A DNA stretch of 64,000 nucleotides. It comes from Caulobacter hibisci (GTDB taxonomy: Bacteria; Pseudomonadota; Alphaproteobacteria; Caulobacterales; Caulobacteraceae). The DNA lies in assembly GCF_016135805.1 (NCBI RefSeq), contig NZ_JADWOX010000008.1:62001-126000 (forward strand), read 5' to 3'. The notes under the pieces are model-generated. The model ran no database searches and was not told the DNA's origin. It worked only from the letters and a program-made list of their open reading frames with translations. Of the stretch, positions 17,236 through 24,488 are shown piece by piece. Positions within the stretch are counted from its first letter, which is position 1, and the number at the start of each line of letters is the position of its first letter. Position numbers and translations under genes: made by a program.

Positions 17236-18105
17236 GTGATCTTTCCGGAATTCGACCCCGTCCTGGTCCATCTCGGCCCGCTGGCCATCCGCTGGTACGC
17301 CCTGGCCTATGTGGCCGGCATCCTGCTGGGCTGGCGCTATGCGGTGCGGCTGGTCAAGACCCCGCGGCTGTGGGGCGGCCAGACGCCGACCGCCACCTCC
17401 GAGCAGATCGACGACCTGGTGCTGTGGGTGACCCTGGGCATCATCCTGGGCGGCCGGATCGGCTATGTGCTGTTCTACAGCCCGTCGCTGCTGTGGACGC
17501 GGCCGCTGGAGATCTTCCAGGTCTGGCACGGCGGCATGAGCTTCCACGGCGGCTTCCTGGGCGTCTGCGCGGCGATCGTGTTGTTCGCGCACCGCAACAA
17601 GATCGACCTGCTGAAGCTGGGCGACCTGGTGGCGCCCGTCGCGCCGCTGGGCCTGCTGTTCGGCCGCCTGGCCAACTTCATCAACGGCGAGCTGTGGGGC
17701 CGCACCACCGACGTGCCGTGGGGCGTGGTGTTCTGCAACGACCGGATCCGGGCGATCGAAGGCGGCGTCTGCGCCGCCGGCGAGCTGCCGCGCCATCCCA
17801 GCCAGCTCTACGAGGCCGCCCTGGAAGGCGTGCTGCTGTTCCTGATCCTGCGCCTGGCCACCCACAAGTTCGGCTTCCTGCAACGTCGGGGCGGTCTCGC
17901 CGGCCTGTTCATGCTGAGCTACGGCCTGTTCCGCGCCAGCCTCGAGAACGTGCGCCAGCCGGACGCCTTCATGCCCAACTTCCCGCTGGGCCTGACCATG
18001 GGGATGATGCTGTCGACCCCGATGCTGCTGGCCGGCGGCTGGCTGCTGTGGCGGTCGCTGAAGGACCCGATCGTTCCGGTCGCCGGGGAGACCGCCGCGT
18101 CTTGA
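17236..18105 (+). CDS. lgt: Prolipoprotein diacylglyceryl transferase
   Basis: Transfers diacylglycerol to the lipobox cysteine, the first step of lipoprotein maturation, in the inner membrane. 289 residues with about seven hydrophobic segments. The hallmarks are WHGGMSFHGGFLG (about residues 97-109) and LFGRLANFINGELWGR (about 140-155). The start codon is GTG at 17236. The 3' end overlaps the MidA-family gene by 4 bp (TTGA), and that gene overlaps pgeF by 4 bp, so the three form one operon. Several lipoproteins in this window are substrates. Confidence 0.95.
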   Translation: MIFPEFDPVLVHLGPLAIRWYALAYVAGILLGWRYAVRLVKTPRLWGGQTPTATSEQIDDLVLWVTLGIILGGRIGYVLFYSPSLLWTRPLEIFQVWHGGMSFHGGFLGVCAAIVLFAHRNKIDLLKLGDLVAPVAPLGLLFGRLANFINGELWGRTTDVPWGVVFCNDRIRAIEGGVCAAGELPRHPSQLYEAALEGVLLFLILRLATHKFGFLQRRGGLAGLFMLSYGLFRASLENVRQPDAFMPNFPLGLTMGMMLSTPMLLAGGWLLWRSLKDPIVPVAGETAAS

Positions 18106-19280
18106 TCCCCGCACGACCCGCGCTGCTCGACCGGCTGAAGGCCCAGATCGCCCAGGACGGGCCGATCGGCGTGCCCGAATACTTCACTCGCTGCCTGCAC
18201 GACCCGCGCGACGGCTACTACGCCAACCGACCTGCCCTGGGTCCAGAGGGCGACTTCGTCACCGCGCCGGGCGTCAGCCAGATGTTCGGCGAACTGGTCG
18301 GCCTGTGGCTGATGGAGACCTGGGACCGGATGGGCCGTCCCGCCCCGTTCCGCCTGGTCGAGATGGGTCCCGGCGACGGAACCCTGATGAGCGACATCCT
18401 GCGCGCCGCCCGCCTGCTGCCGCCGTTCCTGGAGGCCGCGGACCTGTGGCTGGTCGAGGTCTCGCCGGTGCTGCGCGCCGCGCAGGAAACCAGGCTGGCC
18501 AGCGCTTCGGTGCGCTGGGCCGGGCGGCTGGAGGAGGTTCCGGGCGACGCGCCGCTGCTGCTGGTCGCCAACGAACTGCTGGACTGCCTGCCGGCGCGGC
18601 AGTTCGTGAAGACCGCCGACGGCTGGGCCGAGCGGGTCGTGGGCCTGGGCGAGGACGGGGAACTGGCGTTCGGGCTTCGCAAGCTGGGCCCTCCCCCCAT
18701 GGGGGAGGCGGCCCGCAGGGCCGGAGGGGGGGCGTTTTCAGCCGCCGCCGAGCCAAGCATTCTCCCCCCTCCGTCGGCGGCGCCGACACCTCCCCCAGGG
18801 GGGGAGGATCTTGCGGTCGGCGCCATCCTCGAATCCTCGCCCGCTCAGGCCGCGCTGGGCTCCGAGATCGGCCATCGCGTCGCCCGCGACGGCGGGGCCG
18901 CCCTGCTGATCGACTACGGTCGCGCGACGCCTGAGGCCGGCGACACCCTGCAGGCCCTGCGCGCCCACAAGAAGGAAGGCCCGCTGGACAGCCCCGGCCA
19001 AGCCGACCTGACCGTTTGGGCCGACTTCCCCTCGGTGCTCGACGCCGCCCGCGAGGCCGGGGCCAAGGCCCCGCCGGTGCTTACCCAGGGCGATTTCCTG
19101 CGGGCTCTGGGGATCGAGGCTCGCGCCCAGGCCTTGGCCGCCGCCCGCCCCGATCGCGCCGACACGATCGCAAGACAGCTTGATCGCCTGACCGGAGCGG
19201 CGCAGATGGGCGATCTCTTCAAGGTCGCGTGCCTGAGCGCGCCGGGGCTGGCCGCCCCGCTCTTCGAGGACGAGGCATGA
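18102..19280 (+). CDS. MidA/NDUFAF7-family class I SAM methyltransferase with an in-frame repeat insertion
   Basis: 392 residues, COG1565 family; the mitochondrial member NDUFAF7 methylates an arginine of complex I. Seen are PEYFTRCLHDPRDGYYA, the SAM-binding LVEMGPGDGTLMSDILR (about 87-103), VANELLDCLPARQF and ALLIDYGRA. Start is probably a TTG at 18102 (TTGA overlap with the lgt stop). Residues about 197-236 are a proline/glycine/alanine-rich block (PPPMGEAARRAGGG...PTPPPGGEDL) encoded by a family B repeat. It lies between the variable loop after FGLRKL and the conserved AILESSPAQ. The rest is intact, so the gene is probably functional. Confidence 0.88.
   Translation: MIPARPALLDRLKAQIAQDGPIGVPEYFTRCLHDPRDGYYANRPALGPEGDFVTAPGVSQMFGELVGLWLMETWDRMGRPAPFRLVEMGPGDGTLMSDILRAARLLPPFLEAADLWLVEVSPVLRAAQETRLASASVRWAGRLEEVPGDAPLLLVANELLDCLPARQFVKTADGWAERVVGLGEDGELAFGLRKLGPPPMGEAARRAGGGAFSAAAEPSILPPPSAAPTPPPGGEDLAVGAILESSPAQAALGSEIGHRVARDGGAALLIDYGRATPEAGDTLQALRAHKKEGPLDSPGQADLTVWADFPSVLDAAREAGAKAPPVLTQGDFLRALGIEARAQALAAARPDRADTIARQLDRLTGAAQMGDLFKVACLSAPGLAAPLFEDEA
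18688..18812. repeat. Family B palindrome inside a coding region
   Basis: About 125 bp matching, in inverted orientation, the block at 13455-13591, and in direct orientation that at 46156-46290. Shared pieces are GGCCCGCAGGGCCGGAGGGGG, CGTTTTCAGC, CTCCGTCGGCGGCGCCGACACC and CCTCCCCCAGG/GGGGAGGATCTTG. It keeps the MidA-family reading frame open and adds about 40 residues. Confidence 0.88.
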
Positions 19281-20062
19281 CGCAACACCCCCTCCCCACC
19301 GTCCAGTCGCCGCTGCTGGCGGCCGTGCCCGGCCTGCGCCACGCCTTCTTCACCCGCAACGGCGGCGTCTCGAAGGGGCTCTACGACAGCCTCAACGTCG
19401 GGCGTGGCAGCCAGGACGAGCCGGCCGACGTGGTCGAGAACCGCGCCCGCGCCGCCCACTGGTTCGGCGTCGAGCGCGAAGACCTCAACACCTGCTTTCA
19501 GATCCACTCGACCATCGCCATCGTCGCCGACGGCTCGTGGGGCGATGCACGGCCGCAGGGCGACGCCGTGGTCAGCAAGACCCCGGGCGTGGTCTGCGGG
19601 GCCTTGCACGCCGACTGCGCCCCGGTGCTGATCGTCGACCCCGAGGCCCGCGTCGTGGCCGCCGCCCACGCCGGCTGGCGCGGCGCGCTGGACGGGGTGG
19701 TCCAGGCCGCCGTCGATTCCATGGTCGAGCTGGGCGCCGATCCGGCCCGCATGGTCGCCGCCGTCGGCCCCTGCATCGGGCCGGACTCGTACGAGGTGGG
19801 CCTGGAGTTCCTGCACAGGTTCGAGGCCGACTGCCCCGGCTCCAAGCGGTTCTTCAAGCCGGGCAGATCGGGCGACAAGCGGATGTTCGACCTGCCCGCC
19901 TTCGTGCTCGACCGCATCGAGACCGCCGGCATCGAGCGGCGCGAATGGATCGGCCGCGACACGTGCGCGGAGGAGGCCGAGTTCTTCTCCAACCGCCGCG
20001 CGGTGCTGAACGGGCAGAAGGACTATGGCCGGCTGCTGTCGGCGATCATGCTGGAGGGGTAA
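19277..20062 (+). CDS. pgeF: Peptidoglycan editing factor PgeF (laccase-domain protein)
   Basis: 261 residues. YfiH/YlmD family: E. coli PgeF is a zinc amidase that corrects mis-incorporated L-Ser-containing peptidoglycan precursors; older names are polyphenol oxidase/laccase domain. Seen are [19 protein letters not shown], the metal ligands in [10 protein letters not shown] and [11 protein letters not shown], and [13 protein letters not shown]. Its ATG overlaps the upstream stop (ATGA). Its operon with lgt links two envelope functions. Confidence 0.92.
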   Translation: MTQHPLPTVQSPLLAAVPGLRHAFFTRNGGVSKGLYDSLNVGRGSQDEPADVVENRARAAHWFGVEREDLNTCFQIHSTIAIVADGSWGDARPQGDAVVSKTPGVVCGALHADCAPVLIVDPEARVVAAAHAGWRGALDGVVQAAVDSMVELGADPARMVAAVGPCIGPDSYEVGLEFLHRFEADCPGSKRFFKPGRSGDKRMFDLPAFVLDRIETAGIERREWIGRDTCAEEAEFFSNRRAVLNGQKDYGRLLSAIMLEG

Positions 20063-20063
20063 T

Positions 20064-20228
20064 CCCTCTCCCCTTGCGGGAGAGGGTGGCCCCGCGGAGC
20101 GGGGTCGGGTGAGGGGTCGAGAGCCCTGTCCGCCGCGACAATCGACCGACCGGGCGTCGTCATCGAGATTTGAGAGACCCCTCATCCGACGGCCTTCGGC
20201 CGCCACCTTCTCCCGCAAGGGGAGAAGG
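20064..20228. repeat. Composite intergenic palindrome, family A copy 5
   Basis: Starts 2 bp after the pgeF stop. Outer hairpins are intact, but the central mini-hairpin is replaced by CCGCGACAATCGACCGACCGGGCG. It lies between the tandem pgeF and prs genes, upstream of the prs promoter. Confidence 0.86.
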
Positions 20229-20300
20229 ACTCCTAGAAACCACCCTGCGGCCCGAACGACACGAAATGGTTACGAAGCACAACCTGTGACCTTAAGCGGG

Positions 20301-20328
20301 TTGCCCCGGGGCGGATCACTGCTAGAAG
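20301..20328 (+). promoter_or_regulatory. Probable housekeeping promoter of prs
   Basis: TTGCCCC (20301-20307) and GCTAGAAG (20321-20328) are 13 bp apart, close to the Caulobacter sigma-73 consensus TTGACGS-N10-14-GCTANAWC. It lies 36 bp before the prs ATG. Confidence 0.5.
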
Positions 20329-20363
20329 GCCCGGCAACGGCGACCCCCCACCGAGAATCCAAA

Positions 20364-21302
<939 letters not shown>

Positions 21303-21316
21303 TCCGCCCTGCGTGG

Positions 21317-21404
21317 TCCTCGTCCTTCGACAAGCTCAGGATGAGGACCACGGGCCAAGCGACGCGCTCAAGGCCCTCACCCTGAGCCTGTCGAAGGGCG
21401 AGGT
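21317..21404. repeat. Intergenic palindrome, family D copy 1
   Basis: GTCCTTCGACAAGCTCAGGATGAGGAC at the left and CCTCACCCTGAGCCTGTCGAAGGG at the right are inverted copies about 35 bp apart. The family recurs at 23562-23645 and 59438-59528. A short ORF read through it (21313-21534) is a product of the repeat. Confidence 0.85.
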
Positions 21405-21605
21405 TCCGGCAAGGCCGTTAACCCCTGCCCGCTTCCGCCACACCGTCGCCACATTCTCCGATCGGAAAATCCCCAACGGAATCCGTGCTCTCGCGGAAAT
21501 CGCGACACGGCCCCGCTTGTCAAAGACTGGTTAACGGACTGACTGTCACAATGTCGCCCGTCGGCGATGTTATGCCGGTTCCAGCTATACGGGGATGTCG
21601 TCAGC
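21405..21605. other. Rest of the non-coding gap before the lipoprotein gene
   Basis: About 200 bp without a gene. It holds two GTTAAC sites (21417-21422 and 21530-21535), each a CtrA half-site, about 110 bp apart, but no full TTAA-N7-TTAA box. GCTATACG at 21592-21599 resembles a -10 element without a convincing -35. Confidence 0.4.
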
Positions 21606-22721
21606 ATGCTTTCCAACCTGCGCCCGCGCGCCGCTCTGACGGCGGTCGCGATCGCCGCGGCCACGGTCCTGGCCAGCTGCAGCACCCCGCCGCCTCCCCC
21701 GCCGCCGCCCGTCGTCCAGGCCCCGCCGGCCCCGCCGCCGATCACCCTGTCCAACAAGGTGGTCGAGCGCGCCAGCGCCTTCCGCGGCTACATGCAGCGC
21801 ACCGGCGCCATCACGCCCGACTTCCAGAACGGCGACCAGATCCAGGCCTCGCTGAAGGTCGCCGTGGGCTACGAGCAGAAGCACTTCCTCAGCGGCGCCA
21901 TGTCCTACGGCGCGGTGCTGGCCTTGCAGGACCCGACCTTCGTCGCCTCGGTCCGCGCCTTCGCCGCCGATCCGGCCCAGCGCCAGCAGGTGATCAACCA
22001 GCTGATCGCCGACCCGGCCTACGCCGTCGGCTTCAAGGGCAGCGACACCGCCGCCGCCCGCATCATCGACACTCTCGGCGCCGACGGCCTCAAGGTCTAC
22101 GACGCCGGCAAGAAGGTGAAGCAGGCCGCCTACGACGTGCAGCGCGCGACCTGGTCGAAGGCCTCGGTCACCGATCGCGACGGCCGCCTGGCCTACGCCA
22201 AGACCGCCTCGTCCACCCCGGCCCTGGCCGACACCGCCGACGTGGCCCAGTTGCAGCAGGCTTCGCTGGCCACGGTCAACGCCCCGCCCGCGCCGCCGGC
22301 TCCGGACGCCGGCAGCATCGACGCGGCGCTTGCCGCCGCCTCGGCCGGCCCGCGCTCGGCCCCGCCGCCCTATCGCCCGCTGGTGATCCGCAGCCTCGCC
22401 GTGGCCGCCCTGGCCGCCCTGGGCGCGGCCGGCGACGACAACCTGCCGACCATCGACGCCATCATGGCCGAGCCCAGCGCCGGTTCGTGCCTGAACATGG
22501 CCAAGCTGAACCTCTACCAGTGCCTGGCCGTGTCCAAGCCGCACTACGAGGACATCTTCTGCCTGGGCCAGCACATCATGATCGACACCGGCGCCTGCGT
22601 GATCAAGGCGTCGGGCGCGCCTATGCCGGTTGAGCCGCTGCCGCCCCCGCCGCCGGAAAAGCCGGCCGTCAAGAAGAAGCCCGCCGCCAAGCCCGCGGCC
22701 GCCAAGAAGAAGAAGGCCTGA
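21606..22721 (+). CDS. Lipoprotein of unknown function with proline-rich ends
   Basis: 371 residues. Type II signal peptide with lipobox VLASC (Cys about 25), then eight consecutive prolines and a PPAPPP linker. The central alpha-helical domain (about 45-330) has a conserved-looking FRGYMQRTGAITPDFQNGD, and four cysteines cluster near the end (GSCLNMA, YQCLAV, IFCLGQ, GACVIK). The tail is proline-rich then lysine/alanine-rich (KKKPAAKPAAAKKKKA), which could contact peptidoglycan or other polyanions. The second ATG at 21606 is chosen because it starts the signal peptide. Followed by a strong terminator. Function unknown. Confidence 0.82.
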   Translation: MLSNLRPRAALTAVAIAAATVLASCSTPPPPPPPPVVQAPPAPPPITLSNKVVERASAFRGYMQRTGAITPDFQNGDQIQASLKVAVGYEQKHFLSGAMSYGAVLALQDPTFVASVRAFAADPAQRQQVINQLIADPAYAVGFKGSDTAAARIIDTLGADGLKVYDAGKKVKQAAYDVQRATWSKASVTDRDGRLAYAKTASSTPALADTADVAQLQQASLATVNAPPAPPAPDAGSIDAALAAASAGPRSAPPPYRPLVIRSLAVAALAALGAAGDDNLPTIDAIMAEPSAGSCLNMAKLNLYQCLAVSKPHYEDIFCLGQHIMIDTGACVIKASGAPMPVEPLPPPPPEKPAVKKKPAAKPAAAKKKKA

Positions 22722-22746
22722 CGCTTCAGACCTTTCCAAGCCTGCC

Positions 22747-22780
22747 AGAGGGCCGCCGGATTGCACCGGCGGCCCTCTTC
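22747..22780 (+). terminator. Intrinsic terminator after the lipoprotein gene
   Basis: A perfect 13-bp stem AGAGGGCCGCCGG / CCGGCGGCCCTCT with a 6-base loop, followed by TC-rich sequence. It lies 25 bp after the stop. The U-tract is short. Confidence 0.65.
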
Positions 22781-22882
22781 GTGTATTGGGCGCCCTCCTG
22801 AAAACGTCGACCGAGCGGGGCAATCCGGCCTTGTGCGGCGATTTCGCATTCCGAGGGCATGGGCCCTCAAGAGAGAACTGAC

Positions 22883-23482
22883 ATGGCCGATATCATTCTG
22901 AACGTTGAAGTCCGCGATCGCACCGGCACCGGCGGCGCCCGCGAAACCCGCCGCGCCGGCTTCGTCCCGGGCGTGCTGTACGGCGGCGACAAGGATCCCG
23001 TGAACGTCGCCGTGCGGGTCAACGAATTCCGCAAGGCGCTGTTCACCGGCAAGCTGCTCGGCCACCTGGTCACGCTGCAGCACGGCGAAGACAAGCAATC
23101 GGTCATCGCCAAGGCCGTGCAATTCCACCCGGTCACCGACGAGCCGGTGCACTTCGACCTGTACCGCGTCAGCGAGCACCAGCTGATCAAGATCGAAGTG
23201 CCGGTGCACTTCAAGAACCACGAAACCTCGGTCGGCCTGAAGAAGGGCGGCTCGCTGGAAGTCATCCGCCACACCGTCGAGCTGGCCTGCCCGGCCGACC
23301 AGATCCCGGAAGAGCTGGTCATCGACCTGGCCGGCCACGACATCGGCGACACCATCCGCATCTCGGAAGTGAAGCTGCCGGAAGGCGTGAAGCCGGCCGT
23401 CGACCGCGACTTCGTGATCGCCACCCTGAAGGCCTCGGCCGCCGCCCAGTCGGGCGAAGGCGACACCACCGTCGAAGGCTGA
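22883..23482 (+). CDS. rplY: 50S ribosomal protein L25/general stress protein Ctc
   Basis: 5S rRNA-binding ribosomal protein of the long (Ctc/TL5) form. 199 residues: the N-terminal L25 domain includes GTGGARETRRAGFVPGVLYGG, and a C-terminal TL5 beta domain from about residue 95 includes HFKNHETSVGLKKGG. The ATG at 22883 follows GAGAG. Gene order prs, rplY, pth is typical of Alphaproteobacteria, although a lipoprotein gene is inserted here. A strong terminator follows. Confidence 0.95.
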   Translation: MADIILNVEVRDRTGTGGARETRRAGFVPGVLYGGDKDPVNVAVRVNEFRKALFTGKLLGHLVTLQHGEDKQSVIAKAVQFHPVTDEPVHFDLYRVSEHQLIKIEVPVHFKNHETSVGLKKGGSLEVIRHTVELACPADQIPEELVIDLAGHDIGDTIRISEVKLPEGVKPAVDRDFVIATLKASAAAQSGEGDTTVEG

Positions 23483-23520
23483 TCCCGGCTCGGTCTTGCG
23501 ACCGAACTGATCTAGGAAGC

Positions 23521-23547
23521 GGGCGGGCCTTCGGGTCCGCCCGTTTT
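23521..23547 (+). terminator. Intrinsic terminator after rplY
   Basis: GGGCGGGCC / GGTCCGCCC stem (one G-T pair) around a TTCG tetraloop, followed by GTTTTC. It lies 38 bp after the rplY stop. Confidence 0.75.
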
Positions 23548-23561
23548 CGTATGTGGCTCCG

Positions 23562-23645
23562 CCCTCGCCCTTCGACAGGCTCAGGGTGAGGGCGACTGGA
23601 AGGCCCGCTCGAAATCCTCATCCTGAGCTTGTCGAAGGACGAGGA
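23562..23645. repeat. Intergenic palindrome, family D copy 2
   Basis: GCCCTTCGACAGGCTCAGGGTGAGGGC and, inverted, CTCATCCTGAGCTTGTCGAAGGACGAG, about 30 bp apart. It lies between the rplY terminator and pth. Confidence 0.85.
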
Positions 23646-23673
23646 TTTCGCCCCACTGCTTCAGGACCGCGCC

Positions 23674-24288
23674 ATGCTGATCCTCGCCGGCCTCGGCAAT
23701 CCCGAGCCCAAGTACGAGAAGAACCGCCACAACGTCGGCTTCATGGCGATCGACGCCATCGCCCGCAAATGGGGCACGGCCCCGTGGCGCGCGCGCTTCC
23801 AGGGGCTGGCCTGCGAGGGCCAGGTCGACACGCCCAATGGCCCGGTCAAGCTGCTGCTGCTCAAGCCCAAGACCTATTACAACGAGAGCGGCCGCGCCGT
23901 GGGCGAGGCGATGAAGTTCTTCAAGCTGGCGCCAGCCGACGTCATCGTCTTCCACGACGAGATCGACATGGCCCCGGGCCGCTTCCGGATGAAGGCCGGC
24001 GGCGGGGCGGCCGGCAACAACGGCATCCGCTCGATCACCAGCCAGATCGGCGACGCCTTCCGCCGCGGCCGCATCGGGGTGGGCCATCCCGGCGACAAGG
24101 ACATGGTCATGCACTACGTGCTGGGCGACTTCCACAAGGTCGAGCAGCAATGGCTGGACCTGCTGCTGGACGCCGTCACCGACGCCCTGCCCTTCGCCGC
24201 CGCTGGCGACGACGAGCGCTACCAGGCCGAGGTGCTGCGCCTGGCGCCGTCGCCGAAGGCGGATCCGAAGAAGCCTCGCGGGGCATAG
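23674..24288 (+). CDS. pth: Peptidyl-tRNA hydrolase
   Basis: Recycles tRNA from peptidyl-tRNA that falls off the ribosome. 204 residues, with the active-site residues: Asn in GLGNPEPKYEKNRHNVGF, the His in NRHNVG, Asp in VFHDEIDMAPGR, and AGGGAAGNNGIRSI. The ATG at 23674 starts the family MLILAGLGNP; an upstream ATG at 23629 lies inside the repeat. The C-terminal tail is lysine/proline-rich. Confidence 0.95.
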   Translation: MLILAGLGNPEPKYEKNRHNVGFMAIDAIARKWGTAPWRARFQGLACEGQVDTPNGPVKLLLLKPKTYYNESGRAVGEAMKFFKLAPADVIVFHDEIDMAPGRFRMKAGGGAAGNNGIRSITSQIGDAFRRGRIGVGHPGDKDMVMHYVLGDFHKVEQQWLDLLLDAVTDALPFAAAGDDERYQAEVLRLAPSPKADPKKPRGA

Positions 24289-24302
24289 CCTCCCAACCTC
24301 CC

Positions 24303-24437
24303 GTCATTCCCGCCCTTGTGGCGGGAAACCCTCCTTCAGCCGCAAGGACGGATGGGGCGGCGTGCTCAGCACGCCGCTTGCATCTCACGTGAAAGCGGAA
24401 CCAGGGGTTCCCGCCACAGGGGCGGGAATGACGGGAG
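24303..24437. repeat. Intergenic palindrome, family E copy 1
   Basis: GTCATTCCCGCCCTTGTGGCGGGAA and TTCCCGCCACAGGGGCGGGAATGACGGG are inverted copies about 80 bp apart, each also forming a small hairpin. It lies between the convergent pth and TonB receptor genes. The copy at 45128-45224 has the same outline with different arms. Confidence 0.8.
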
Positions 24438-24488
24438 TAAAGGGGGCGGAGGCGGGCGCTCAAGCCCGCCCCCTCTTAGCCTCTTGCT

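Noticed and set aside
21313-21534. A 73-codon ORF after prs
   Set aside because: Its first half is translated family D repeat (LRQAQDEDH..LSLSKGE), a common false gene in genomes with this repeat.
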